The position numbers and the translations under genes are program-made. A stretch of DNA of 41,938 nucleotides from an uncultured Clostridia bacterium (GTDB taxonomy: Bacteria > Bacillota > Clostridia > Saccharofermentanales > DTU023), in assembly GCA_937922005.1 (NCBI GenBank), contig CAKZWV010000052.1, positions 1-41,938 on the forward strand, read 5' to 3'. Positions 16,670 through 24,162 of the stretch are shown in pieces. The notes under the pieces were generated by a model, which searched no databases, was not told where the DNA came from, and saw only the letters and a program-made list of their open reading frames with translations. Each line of letters opens with the position of its first letter. The first letter of the stretch is position 1.

Positions 16670-16739
16670 ACAAAAGGCAGGCTTTGAGAAGTATGCAACA
16701 AATACTCCTGTGCCCCCTTTTGTCTCGTCCAGGAAAGGG
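16670..16739 (+). promoter_or_regulatory. Leader hairpin that could compete with the purC ribosome site
   Basis: ACAAAAGG (16670-16677) pairs with CCTTTTGT (16716-16723), with inner helices CAGG/CCTG and AGTAT/ATACT. The CCCTTT strand (16715-16720) can instead pair with AAAGGG (16734-16739) in the purC Shine-Dalgarno region. These alternatives exclude one another, so this may be the expression platform for the upstream tandem hairpins. The switching is inference. Confidence 0.5.
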
Positions 16740-16750
16740 TGAGGTTTTTT

Positions 16751-17449
16751 ATGGCTGACGAAAAGAAATTATTGTATACAGGAAAAACAAAGAACGTTTA
16801 CGAGATCGATCAAGATACCTGTCTCTTGGAGTTCAAGGATACGGCGACAGGCCGGGATGGAGTATTTGATCCAGGTGCCAACCATGTAGCGTTAAGCATC
16901 GAGGGAGCTGGTCACGCTGGCCTGGCTCTGACCAAGTTTTTCTTCGAAAAGATCAATGCGGCGGGCATCCCCACCCACTTTATTTCGGCTGACCTCGACA
17001 AGAACACCATGACCGTTCACAAGGCCGAGATGTTTGGCAAGGGCGTCGAAGTTATTATCCGCTACCGGGCAGTCGGCAGCTTCATCCGTCGCTATGGTCG
17101 CTATGCCGAAGAAGGCATGGCACTTCCTGCCTATGTCGAGACGACCCTGAAGGATGATGACCGGGAAGACCCCCTCATCAACTCAGACGCCCTGGAAATC
17201 CTGGGCATCATGACCCACAAGGAATATGACGAACTCCGTGAATTAACTAAGAAAATCGGGGCCATCGTCAAAGAAGAGCTGGCCAAGAAGGGGATCGAGC
17301 TCTACGATATCAAATTTGAATTTGGTCGTCTGGGTGCCGATCATCATGTGGCCCTGGTCGACGAAATTTCAGGCGGCAGCATGAGAGCCTACAAGGATGG
17401 CAAGGTCATCGACCCCATGAAGCTTGAAAAGCTCGTGCTCGAGGCTTAG
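16751..17449 (+). CDS. purC: Phosphoribosylaminoimidazole-succinocarboxamide synthase (SAICAR synthetase)
   Basis: Purine synthesis step joining CAIR and aspartate with ATP to give SAICAR. The 232-residue stand-alone enzyme shows LLYTGKTKNVYE, the VIIRYRAVGSFIRRYG segment, and YDIKFEFG...VALVDEISGGSMR at the C-terminus. The usual DEIS-PD-x-x-R continuation is varied to DEISGGSMR. ATG 16751 lies six bases after GGTGAGG; upstream in-frame GTG 16739 is part of that ribosome site. No other pur gene is nearby. The gene has its own strong promoter, a structured leader of about 220 bases and a strong terminator, so it is an independently regulated unit. Confidence 0.95.
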   Translation: MADEKKLLYTGKTKNVYEIDQDTCLLEFKDTATGRDGVFDPGANHVALSIEGAGHAGLALTKFFFEKINAAGIPTHFISADLDKNTMTVHKAEMFGKGVEVIIRYRAVGSFIRRYGRYAEEGMALPAYVETTLKDDDREDPLINSDALEILGIMTHKEYDELRELTKKIGAIVKEELAKKGIELYDIKFEFGRLGADHHVALVDEISGGSMRAYKDGKVIDPMKLEKLVLEA

Positions 17450-17580
17450 TTACCTCAAGAGCCCGTGCGCTTAGTCCTAATTTTAGGGCGAGCATAGGCT
17501 CGAGGCCAAGTTATCAAAATAGCCTCATTTGAGGCTTAGTCAAGATTAAAAAGCAGATCGATTCTTTCGAATCATCTGCT
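17450..17580 (+). repeat. purC 3' echoes and two strong hairpins
   Basis: The purC end (CTCGAGGCTTAGTTA) is echoed at about 17500-17513 (CTCGAGGCCAAGTTA) and again as TTGAGGCTTAGTCA (17530-17543). AGCCTCA-TT-TGAGGCT (17521-17536) is a perfect hairpin. A longer one pairs AGCAGAT (17552-17558) plus GATTC with GAATC plus ATCTGCT (ending 17580). They may stabilise the mRNA 3' end ahead of the terminator. Confidence 0.6.
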
Positions 17581-17596
17581 AGGGAATATTTTTTGA

Positions 17597-17634
17597 GGGA
17601 CGGCGTTACTACGGTGATGGCGTCCCTTTTTTTT
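17597..17634 (+). terminator. Rho-independent terminator of purC
   Basis: Stem GGGACG (17597-17602) with CGTCCC (17621-17626), extended inside by partial pairing, followed by eight T residues (17627-17634). Confidence 0.9.
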
Positions 17635-17644
17635 AATTGGGTAG

Positions 17645-17779
17645 TCAAGAAAAAATCGGTATATACCCTTGTAAGGCGGCAGCGGGATTATGCAAATGAT
17701 TTGTGATGTAGTCTACAATATCATTCAAATCTTCTTCAAACAGGGGAAGAAAAGATAGTTTATAAGGTTTCAGCATCAT
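17645..17779 (-). pseudogene. Truncated RelE/ParE-family toxin
   Basis: Starting at ATG 17779, which overlaps the 3' end of the antitoxin gene, a 44-residue frame reads MMLKPYKLSFLPLFEEDLND and continues IVDYITNHLHNPAAAL, then QGYIPIFS and stop. The first 36 residues match the N-terminal helices of RelE/ParE-type toxins (the YKLxFLPLFEEDLxxIVDYI pattern). The remaining half, with the beta-sheet and active residues, is missing; beyond the stop lie only the purC terminator and tail. The overlap and order (antitoxin, then toxin) are those of an intact phd/yefM-type operon, so this is a decayed toxin and the module should be non-toxic. Confidence 0.75.
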
Positions 17780-18032
17780 TTACTCTTTCCCTTACTCGGC
17801 CAAAAAGCTCCGTTGATGAGGATCGCACGGGAGACTCAGCGGCAGCTGCATCGGCCTCATCTAGTTTCTCTTCGACCCTATCAGTAAGGGCACAATATTG
17901 TTCGATGCTCATAACGACCATAGTTCCATAGCCATTCTTGGTAAGAAAGACAGGAGCGTTGGAGTGTAATACGGCTTCTTCAATTTCTGGAAATTTATTT
18001 CTAAGATCGGAAACAGGACGAATATCTATCAT
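17760..18032 (-). CDS. Phd/YefM-family antitoxin (orphan)
   Basis: A 90-residue antitoxin. The N-terminal DNA-binding and dimerisation part (IRPVSDLRNKFPEIEEAVLHSNAPVFLTKNGYGTMVVMSIEQY) is characteristic of Phd/YefM antitoxins. The acidic, Ala-rich C-terminus would wrap the toxin. AAGGGGGTG precedes ATG. Two TTATCATAA direct repeats upstream are likely self-repression sites. Its toxin partner is truncated, so it may persist as a stand-alone repressor or as protection against related toxins. Confidence 0.88.
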   Translation of the reverse strand: MIDIRPVSDLRNKFPEIEEAVLHSNAPVFLTKNGYGTMVVMSIEQYCALTDRVEEKLDEADAAAAESPVRSSSTELFGRVRERVNDAETL

Positions 18033-18056
18033 GTTAACACCCCCTTCGAGAGTTTA

Positions 18057-18076
18057 TTATCATAATTTTATCATAA
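18057..18076 (-). promoter_or_regulatory. Candidate antitoxin operator
   Basis: Two direct copies of TTATCATAA (18057-18065 and 18068-18076), offset by 11 bp (one helical turn), in an AT-rich stretch 25-44 bases upstream of the antitoxin start. The position fits autorepression by a Phd/YefM dimer. Confidence 0.5.
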
Positions 18077-18115
18077 ATAAAATATAATTACGATAGATTG
18101 TGTCTAGGCATCCCA

Positions 18116-19372
18116 TTAATCTTTATCCCCGCTTCTTTCCTCCTTAACCTCATAAATCTGGCGGACATCCTTGCGCCTTCCCCAGATGAGCAGCCAGCAA
18201 GCAGTCATGGCAATGGCCCCGGCCACCGTAACACACCAGCGATAGTCGAAAATTTCACCCAGAAAGCCGATCAGGAGGGAAAAAACACTCGCCCCAGCTG
18301 TCATGAGAACGTTATTAAAAGCATTGATCCGGGAGCGAAGTCTCTCTGGAATGTAACGTTGGACGGCGGCATTGCGCATGATCCCACTATTGGCCCCAAG
18401 AAAGCCGCAGAGAGCCCGGTTGACCAGCATCAGGGGATAGGGCAGCCAGAGCAGGCACATATCCATGCTTTCATAGGTCTGATAGACAAAAAAGGCAAAG
18501 CCAAACTTTTTCTTTTTGGGGATCTCAATCCGATATTGAACGGCGCTCCCCAGGGTCCGCCCAGCAAATTCCACCACAGAAAAAACCGAGTACATGGCCG
18601 CCGTATAACCCGGAAAAGTCCGGAAGAAGGCCACCATAATGGGAGCATAGCCGCTGGCAACGCCATTGGTCACAGCCATATATTCATAGAGACTACGAAG
18701 GCCCCGTTCCTTCTGCAGGTACTTAACGGCTTCCCCGATATCATCGATCCAAGCTTTGAGCGAATAGGGGGCTTGGTGTTGGTGGAACTTCTCATCCAAC
18801 CGAATCAAACTCTCTGTGCCAGCTGCTGCCAAGGAGAGGCCACTTTGGATTAATAAAATCCAAGCAACTCCAAGTGTATCCAAGAGGAGGGCCGCCAGGG
18901 GAGTCATGATGACCTTCAACACGGGATAGAGCATGGCTGACACCGCATAGCCCTTTTGCTCAGCATTCTTAGGAATTAGGTCTGGATAAATACTGGTAAA
19001 AGCCAGTTCATCTACCGCCCCCAGGCAGGCCAGGAGTAAAGAGACCGCTAGGTAGCCCACGTAAGAAAATTCATATAAAAGCAGCCAGGTCCCCATGCCG
19101 GCAAAGACCAAAGCGCTGGCGAGGTCGCCTCCGACAAGAAAAGTCTTCCGGGGTAGACGATCCATAAAGGGTGCCACTAGCACAGGGAGCAAGAGATAGG
19201 GGAGGAGCTGGATGGCGACAATGAGCGCTGACGCCAGGGTACTCCCCGTTTCATCAAAGACCAAGAAGGCCAAGGCAAATCCTCCCGCAATCGACCCTAT
19301 CGTTCCCAGGGTCGAGGCCATAATCACCAGTGTAAAATTTCGTGTCCAAAGTACAGGTTTCTTATCCATCAT
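18116..19372 (-). CDS. MFS transporter (probable exporter)
   Basis: A 418-residue major facilitator superfamily protein with about 12 hydrophobic segments. The cytoplasmic loop between helices 2 and 3 carries FMDRLPRKTFLVGGDL, a variant of the DRxGR-K motif typical of the MefA/enterobactin-exporter-like group. The substrate is not predictable. ATG 19372 is chosen because GGAGG (19378-19382 on the opposite strand) gives a 5-base spacing; an in-frame GTG upstream would overlap that site. It lies 139 bases downstream of an XRE-TPR regulator in the same direction, so regulation by that protein is plausible. Confidence 0.88.
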   Translation of the reverse strand: MMDKKPVLWTRNFTLVIMASTLGTIGSIAGGFALAFLVFDETGSTLASALIVAIQLLPYLLLPVLVAPFMDRLPRKTFLVGGDLASALVFAGMGTWLLLYEFSYVGYLAVSLLLACLGAVDELAFTSIYPDLIPKNAEQKGYAVSAMLYPVLKVIMTPLAALLLDTLGVAWILLIQSGLSLAAAGTESLIRLDEKFHQHQAPYSLKAWIDDIGEAVKYLQKERGLRSLYEYMAVTNGVASGYAPIMVAFFRTFPGYTAAMYSVFSVVEFAGRTLGSAVQYRIEIPKKKKFGFAFFVYQTYESMDMCLLWLPYPLMLVNRALCGFLGANSGIMRNAAVQRYIPERLRSRINAFNNVLMTAGASVFSLLIGFLGEIFDYRWCVTVAGAIAMTACWLLIWGRRKDVRQIYEVKEERSGDKD

Positions 19373-19511
19373 TCCCACCTCCACTCCTAGGATAGCAGAT
19401 GGTAAGTTGGATTATTTGCCTTTTATTTGGGAAAATTTGCTAAAAAATAGGCGTTTAAACCTCTTAATATTATGAATTTAGGAAAGTTAGCCGCCAGCTC
19501 ACCCTAGGCCC

Positions 19512-20630
19512 CTATATCGCCTTCCCAGGAAAGGCCTCCAAGAGCTCACAAGCTTTCTTATACTGCCTGGTCGCCTTATACCATTCCAGCATCCACGGTA
19601 GGTGGAAAGCGGCAAAGCCCGACGGCAATTCCTTTTGAAGGCGGTCGAAACAAGCGACAAGAGACCTCCCATATTCTTCCTGAAGCAAATAATCCTGGTG
19701 CTCTAAACGATAGCGTACCAAGTTCAGGATCTGCCTGGCGAGTGTTTGGTCCATTTCGTCTGTATCCATGGTCTGGGCTTGGTCCAAAGCCCTAAGGCCC
19801 TGGTCACGGCGATTGGTCTTTTCGCAGCAGATGGCGAGTTTGTGGAGAGCCATCAGACTGGGGTTATCCTGACGAGAAAACCAGCGATAGGCTCTTTCGT
19901 ATTGTCCCGTTTCGATCCAGGCTGCAGCGCTATTGTAGCCAATGGCCAGGAGGGCTTCTTTATCTTGCAAATCTTCCGCAAGTTCCTGGCCCACCCGGTA
20001 GTGGCGTTCCATGTTAGCCAGGTCCTGGGAATTGCAATAGGCGTTGCCCAAGTAGAGTTTGGCCTTCAGCATGATTCGGACTGCTCCATCCCTGCTAGCT
20101 AAGTCATAGGCCGTTTGTAAGAAAGAAACGGCAGATGAGTAGTTTCCCATCCTGTAGTCAGCTAGTCCCAGCATCAGGTAACTGTAAGCATTAGGCATGA
20201 GGCGAACGGCCTCTTCTTCCCGGCCTTGGAGGATTCTTTGCAAGGCCAATTGCCGGGGATTCATACAGGCTTCCAAGGCCACATCTAGGGGATTTTTGCC
20301 CGACAAGAGGGTCAGATCCAGCCAAGCCGGGCACGCCTGATACTGGTCTAAAACCTGACCTTGTAAGAGGGCCTCCAGCTTGGCAAATCTTCCATAGCAG
20401 AGGAGGGTCCAAGCTTGGTCTGCCAGATCTTTGGCCTCTTGGCCGAGTCTCGGCTCGATCTTGATGTCGAGGCGGTTCAAGAGGAGGCACAAAATCTCTT
20501 CCGAAGGCTCAGCCTTCCCTGCTTCTATCTTGGATAAGTAGGATACGGTGCAGATTCCCCGGCACAAGTCCGCCTGAGTCCACTTGCGCTGGATTCTCAT
20601 CCGGTAAATAACAAAAGCTTGGTAATTCAT
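19512..20630 (-). CDS. XRE-family regulator with TPR-like C-terminus (RNPP/Rgg-like)
   Basis: A 372-residue regulator: helix-turn-helix at residues 1-60 (RIQRKWTQADLCRGICTVSYLSKIEAGKAEPSEEIL), then about 300 helical residues with TPR-like repeats (YLMLGLADYRMGNYSSAVSFLQTAYDLA, KLYLGNAYCNSQDLANMERHY, AAAWIETGQYERAYRWF). This is the build of peptide-sensing RNPP/Rgg-type regulators. No convincing signal-peptide gene was found next to it. GAGAGG lies upstream of ATG 20630. A plausible target is the downstream MFS gene. Whether it senses a peptide is inference from architecture. Confidence 0.85.
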   Translation of the reverse strand: MNYQAFVIYRMRIQRKWTQADLCRGICTVSYLSKIEAGKAEPSEEILCLLLNRLDIKIEPRLGQEAKDLADQAWTLLCYGRFAKLEALLQGQVLDQYQACPAWLDLTLLSGKNPLDVALEACMNPRQLALQRILQGREEEAVRLMPNAYSYLMLGLADYRMGNYSSAVSFLQTAYDLASRDGAVRIMLKAKLYLGNAYCNSQDLANMERHYRVGQELAEDLQDKEALLAIGYNSAAAWIETGQYERAYRWFSRQDNPSLMALHKLAICCEKTNRRDQGLRALDQAQTMDTDEMDQTLARQILNLVRYRLEHQDYLLQEEYGRSLVACFDRLQKELPSGFAAFHLPWMLEWYKATRQYKKACELLEAFPGKAI

Positions 20631-20777
20631 CTTTTTTGCCTACCTCTCAGAAAAAGTGATATACTAACAGAGCGAAACAAACAGATAGCCAGTGATTTGG
20701 GAACGCTGAAATATTAGGGCGCTTTCCGGAGTATATTTTGCCTATTGGTTAATTGATTAAAAAATCAAGAAAAAATA

Positions 20778-20809
20778 AAAAGCCCGTAGGCCTAGACCTA
20801 CGGGCTTTT
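20778..20809 (-). terminator. Terminator of tRNA-Val
   Basis: A perfect 13-bp stem (AAAAGCCCGTAGG with CCTACGGGCTTTT) and a 6-base loop. On the minus strand it is followed by a T-rich run (TTATTTTTTC), just downstream of the tRNA gene. It is near-symmetrical and could act both ways. Confidence 0.88.
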
Positions 20810-20814
20810 GTCTT

Positions 20815-20891
20815 TGGTGGGTACTATTAGACTCGAACTAACGACCCCCTGCATGTCAAGCAGGTACTCTAACCAACTGAGCTAAGCACCC
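20815..20891 (-). tRNA. tRNA-Val (anticodon GAC)
   Basis: On the minus strand the gene starts GGGTGCTTAGCTCAGTTGG and folds as a cloverleaf. The 7-bp acceptor stem pairs GGGTGCT with AGTACCC (one G-T wobble). The anticodon stem CCTGC/GCAGG encloses the loop TTGACAT, so the anticodon is GAC, reading valine codon GUC. The T arm has GTTCGAGTC, and the 3' CCA is encoded. It has its own strong promoter and terminator, so it is a single-gene unit. Confidence 0.96.
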
Positions 20892-20911
20892 AAAGCTTTC
20901 ATGACCAGTCA

Positions 20912-20940
20912 AGTATAACCCATCAAGAAAAGCTTGTCAA
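20912..20940 (-). promoter_or_regulatory. Promoter of tRNA-Val
   Basis: On the minus strand TTGACA (20940-20935), a 17-base spacer and TATACT (20917-20912), about 20 bases before the mature tRNA 5' end. Confidence 0.85.
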
Positions 20941-21071
20941 GGGTTTTTTAAAAAATTTTAAAAGAATCCATCAAGCTGGCACTAGGAAAGCTTGGAGCAC
21001 TTTAAGAAAGCTAAGCTTATAAGTACCCTAAGCACTTAAGAGTCCGTCAGATTAGATCGACGTTACCAGTT

Positions 21072-22193
21072 TTATTCCGGCTTATCCTGGAAAAAGACAT
21101 CATTCTCTGTGTGTCCTGTTTGGCCCGTACTTTCTGGATTCCCTGCGGCTCCAGTTTTCCCTGTACTCTCCCTGTTTTCTACACGTCCGGGGGCTGCTGC
21201 AGACTCTACTGTAGACCCTGCTGGTTGGGGGCTAGTACTGGGGTAAGTGCCAGTGGGGCCAGGCGGAGTGTTTCCCTGGGGTCCGCTATAGAATCCATTG
21301 TGCCCTGGGGAAGATGGGCCAGGTCCTGGATAGCCTTGACCGGGATTTGGATAAGCTTGACCAGGGTTTGGATAGACTTGACCTGGATTTGGATAGCTTT
21401 GACCGGGGTTAGGGTAGGCCTGGCCTTGGTTCATGCCTGGATAGGGAGGCTGATAACCAGGAGCTCCTGCTTGGCCCATATTGGCTTGGTTCCAGTTGGG
21501 TGCCCCATAGGGAGTATTTGTAAAAGGGCTATTGGGGTTGGCTGGATTATTCCAGTTATTCCAATTGTTTTGACCTGGTGCAGAAGCGGGATAGTAGCTA
21601 GCATCGTTGTCGGTGTCTATGTTGAAAAGCTTGGAGATATAAAACTGAGCTGCTGGTCCTTGGTAGATATAGACGGGACTGAAGGCCATAACCATGCGTC
21701 CAACTGCTGGCAGGATTATATTTAAGGTGGTGATGCCTGGCCCAGCATTGTAGGCCCTAGCTTCGCAAAAACGAAAGAAAATGGCACATGCAAAGAAGAA
21801 CAGGGATCGGATTCCGGCCAGGGTAGAAAAGGGTAGGAAGCCAATAACATAGGGGATAAGAAAGATCCACCAGAATCTGCCTGCAACAACAATGCAACGC
21901 ATGATGTTGGATGCGAAGGGAATAAGGGCAAACCACCATGGCTTTCCTGCTTTGCTATTGAGGATACAACCTGCGATAAGATTGAGTATTCCACGGACAA
22001 GGAAGCCTAATATAATCCACAAAATCAATATGCTGTACGACTGGAAGGCCTCGCGAAACCAGGTATTAAAGAGGAGATCTTTATTGGGCGTGAGCCCAGT
22101 AGCAAGGATAGGGTAGGTAGACCCGTCCCAAAAGGGGCCAAGCCACGCTGACCCGGTGAACAAGGAGCTGAGGTCTGTTATAAGTATGCTCAT
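21072..22193 (-). CDS. DUF5684-like membrane protein with YPNPGQ heptad-repeat tail
   Basis: A 373-residue protein of unknown function. Residues 1-200 contain about four hydrophobic segments and the stretch KAGKPWWFALIPFASNIMR...VAGRFWWIFLI, reminiscent of the DUF5684 membrane family (W-x-A-L-I-P-F followed by an aromatic helix). The C-terminal about 170 residues are Pro/Gly/Asn/Gln-rich and probably disordered, with five GQxYPNP heptads. The start is MSILIT; its ribosome site is weak (AAAGAAAG). A longer paralogue lies immediately upstream on the same strand, 128 bases away, and both share the N-terminal MSILIT(D/S)LSS and the FFQ near the C-terminus, so they arose by tandem duplication. Confidence 0.7.
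   Translation of the reverse strand: MSILITDLSSLFTGSAWLGPFWDGSTYPILATGLTPNKDLLFNTWFREAFQSYSILILWIILGFLVRGILNLIAGCILNSKAGKPWWFALIPFASNIMRCIVVAGRFWWIFLIPYVIGFLPFSTLAGIRSLFFFACAIFFRFCEARAYNAGPGITTLNIILPAVGRMVMAFSPVYIYQGPAAQFYISKLFNIDTDNDASYYPASAPGQNNWNNWNNPANPNSPFTNTPYGAPNWNQANMGQAGAPGYQPPYPGMNQGQAYPNPGQSYPNPGQVYPNPGQAYPNPGQGYPGPGPSSPGHNGFYSGPQGNTPPGPTGTYPSTSPQPAGSTVESAAAPGRVENRESTGKTGAAGNPESTGQTGHTENDVFFQDKPE
21321..21425 (-). repeat. Five tandem 21-bp repeats (coding)
   Basis: Five 21-base units encode GQxYPNP heptads (x = A, S, V, A; the last is GQGYPGP) in the tail of the membrane protein. Units differ mainly at the x codon and at synonymous positions. Confidence 0.88.
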
Positions 22194-22321
22194 AAAATTT
22201 TCTTTCTTTAGGTGAAATTTAGATGAAAAGATGAATAAAGGTGGATGAATATGGATAATGATTGTCTATCTTAAGGGCGAAGATGGACAAATACGTCCGA
22301 ACCTGTAAAGATTATTTGGGC

Positions 22322-23794
22322 TTAGCTCTGGAAAAAAGAGTCACTTCCTGTTTCCGGCGAAGAACCTGCTTCTGGGCCGACTCCTGTACTAGGCATGGTC
22401 CCCATATTGGGCCTGGTTCCCATACTGGGCCTTGCCCCCATACTAGGCATAGCTCCCCTATTGGGCATCGATCCCATACCAGGTATGGTTCCCGCTCCGG
22501 ACATCGTTCCCATGCCAGGCATGGTTTCTGCTCCGGATATGGTCCCCCTAGCTACTCCCGGTGTTGGTCCCAGGGAGCCCCCTGGGTTGCCTCCTGCGCG
22601 AGAAGAAACATCGCCTCCAAAGTTAGGATAGGAGCCGGTAGCATTAGGGAAAAATGAACCTTGAGAGGAGCCACTGGAGGTCCTGGAGGGGCTAGACGTT
22701 GGGAACATACTGGCTGAGGAGGAAAAGCGATTTTCTTGGGACCAAGGATTGCCGCTGCCAACTCCAGGGGACGAGGGAGAGGAGGGGCTAGATCCCGTGA
22801 AGCCTTGACCGGGGTTCGCATAGGCCTGGCCAAGATTTGCAAAGCCCTGACTTGCGTTGGTAAATCCCTGGCTTTGACTGGTCAAGCCCTGGTTCGGATT
22901 CGAAAAGCTCTGGCTGGTATTCGAGAAAGTCTGACTTGTATTCGAGAAGCTCTGATTCGTATTCGCAAAACCCTGGCTGGTATTCGAAAAGCCTAGTCCA
23001 GAATTGGTAAAAGGTTGGTATTGATTCGTGCTAGGGTAAGAAGTTTGATTGGCAGCAGCTCCGGTCTTAGCCAATTCGTCCTGATTCCAACTTTGCGTTC
23101 CGAAGGAGGGATAAGCAAATCCTCCATCGGAGTCGGATGGATTCGTTGGATTAGCTGGATTGGCTGAAGGAGCTGTCTCGGTATAAAGAGTAGGTCCATC
23201 ATCTCTATGTAAGAATCTGGAGATGTAACCTTGCAGGACGGGTCCCTGATAGGTATAGTCGGGGTGAAAGGCCATAATCAAGCGGGCAATCGTCGTTAAA
23301 AAAATCGTAAGGATAGTCATGATGGGCCCTGCCCCATAGGCCTTCGCTTCACAAAAATGGAAGAGGACAAGGCCAAAAGCGATAATCAGGAGGAAGAATA
23401 GGATCAGCAAGCCTCTTGAGGGGGCATAATAAAGTGCAAATATGAGGGGGAAAATCCACCAGTATCGACCGGCAACGATGAACCAACGCATGGCGTGGGA
23501 TGCAATGGGAATAAGCGCAAACCATCCCGGTTTCTCCGCCTTCACATTGAGTCTCCACCCTGCTATAGCGCTTGCCAAGCCCCGGACACCTAAGAATAAA
23601 GAGATGGCCAGTTTGCGTCTCTGTGCTTGAAGGAGGGCATTGATAAGCTCTTCTTTATTGAAGGTTTCTTCTGCAGCAACGGCTATAGGCAGTATCATAG
23701 TGGCGATTGTAGCGCAGAGGGGCCCATTCAAGAAGTAGCTTAAACATGTTGGCCCAATGAAAATAGAACTGAGACTAGTAATCAGTATGCTCAT
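22322..23794 (-). CDS. DUF5684-like membrane protein, larger paralogue with Gln/Asn/Ser heptads and Met/Gly tail
   Basis: A 490-residue paralogue of the downstream gene. The N-terminal membrane region (about 1-205) shares KAEKPGWFALIPIASHAMR...VAGRYWWIF, FHFCEAKAYGAGP and YTYQGPVLQGYISRF with its neighbour. The tail is longer and different: nine FSNTSQ-type heptads, a Ser/Pro section, then a Gly/Met/Pro-rich region of GMGTM, GAGTIP and PSMGARP units, ending FFQS. Composition resembles prion-like or phase-separating disordered tails. AAAGGG precedes ATG 23794. Function is unknown; topology suggests a membrane anchor displaying a long flexible tail. Confidence 0.7.
   Translation of the reverse strand: MSILITSLSSIFIGPTCLSYFLNGPLCATIATMILPIAVAAEETFNKEELINALLQAQRRKLAISLFLGVRGLASAIAGWRLNVKAEKPGWFALIPIASHAMRWFIVAGRYWWIFPLIFALYYAPSRGLLILFFLLIIAFGLVLFHFCEAKAYGAGPIMTILTIFLTTIARLIMAFHPDYTYQGPVLQGYISRFLHRDDGPTLYTETAPSANPANPTNPSDSDGGFAYPSFGTQSWNQDELAKTGAAANQTSYPSTNQYQPFTNSGLGFSNTSQGFANTNQSFSNTSQTFSNTSQSFSNPNQGLTSQSQGFTNASQGFANLGQAYANPGQGFTGSSPSSPSSPGVGSGNPWSQENRFSSSASMFPTSSPSRTSSGSSQGSFFPNATGSYPNFGGDVSSRAGGNPGGSLGPTPGVARGTISGAETMPGMGTMSGAGTIPGMGSMPNRGAMPSMGARPSMGTRPNMGTMPSTGVGPEAGSSPETGSDSFFQS
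22790..22978 (-). repeat. Nine tandem 21-bp repeats (coding)
   Basis: Nine head-to-tail heptad codon blocks (SQGFANT, NQSFSNT, SQTFSNT, SQSFSNP, NQGLTSQ, SQGFTNA, SQGFANL, GQAYANP, GQGFTGS). The GQAYANP unit links them to the GQxYPNP heptads of the paralogue. Confidence 0.88.
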
Positions 23795-23992
23795 AGGATT
23801 TCCCTTTCTACTGAACGAAGGTGAGTGATCAGACTTACTGGTCTTCTTTTTTGCCTTTTTATGATGCTGACGTCTTTTTTTGTCTTACCATAGACTTTTC
23901 CGAGATCTGCTGATCAAGCGTACTCCTTTAATACCTAGCTTTTAAGCTAGTTTTAGGCTAGCACGGAAGGGCTAATTTGTCCAGTTTGCTTT

Positions 23993-24021
23993 TTGCATAT
24001 TTTACCTTGAATGTCTATTAT
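23993..24021 (+). promoter_or_regulatory. Promoter of thrS
   Basis: TTGCAT (23993-23998), a 17-base spacer and TATTAT (24016-24021), placing the start of transcription near 24028 and giving a leader of about 180 bases. Confidence 0.6.
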
Positions 24022-24036
24022 AGGCGAAGAAAAAGG

Positions 24037-24112
24037 GGGGTCAGAAGGCGCAACAAGGAGACGGAGTACCTACCTTTCCCGACCTGTTCCCAATTTGACC
24101 CCTGACATTTTT
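24037..24112 (+). terminator. Possible transcription attenuator in the thrS leader
   Basis: GGGGTCA (24037-24043) can pair with TGACCCC (24096-24102), closing a 52-base interior, followed after five bases by a run of T (24108-24112). An alternative pairing GTCAG/CTGAC overlaps it. It lies between promoter and gene, so it could be an attenuator. It lacks the conserved parts of a T-box leader. Confidence 0.4.
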
Positions 24113-24122
24113 GCCCATGGGC

Positions 24123-24162
24123 CCTCTGGCTTCTGGTAACCGGCGATGCCGGCGCACAGAGG
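24123..24162 (+). promoter_or_regulatory. Leader hairpin just before the thrS ribosome site
   Basis: CCTCTG (24123-24128) pairs with CAGAGG (24157-24162), enclosing a second stem CCGGC/GCCGG (24140-24144 and 24148-24152) with a GAT loop. TAGGAGGG follows at once, so the structure could affect ribosome access. Confidence 0.45.

Noticed and set aside
16528..16739. SAM, THF, ZTP or glycine riboswitch
   Set aside because: Short matches (GGAGAG, AAGAGGYGAGG) occur, but the conserved cores and junctions of these classes are absent, and three simple hairpins do not fit their folds.
18098..18853. Long plus-strand open frame opposite the MFS gene
   Set aside because: It lies antisense within the transporter, has no ribosome site and no recognisable domain, while the minus-strand protein is clearly an MFS transporter.
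19398..19442. 14-residue hydrophobic peptide MVSWIICLLFGKIC near the TPR regulator (possible pheromone)
   Set aside because: The plus-strand frame has only a weak AGGA site and no promoter, and such short frames arise easily in AT-rich DNA; not enough to call a signal gene.
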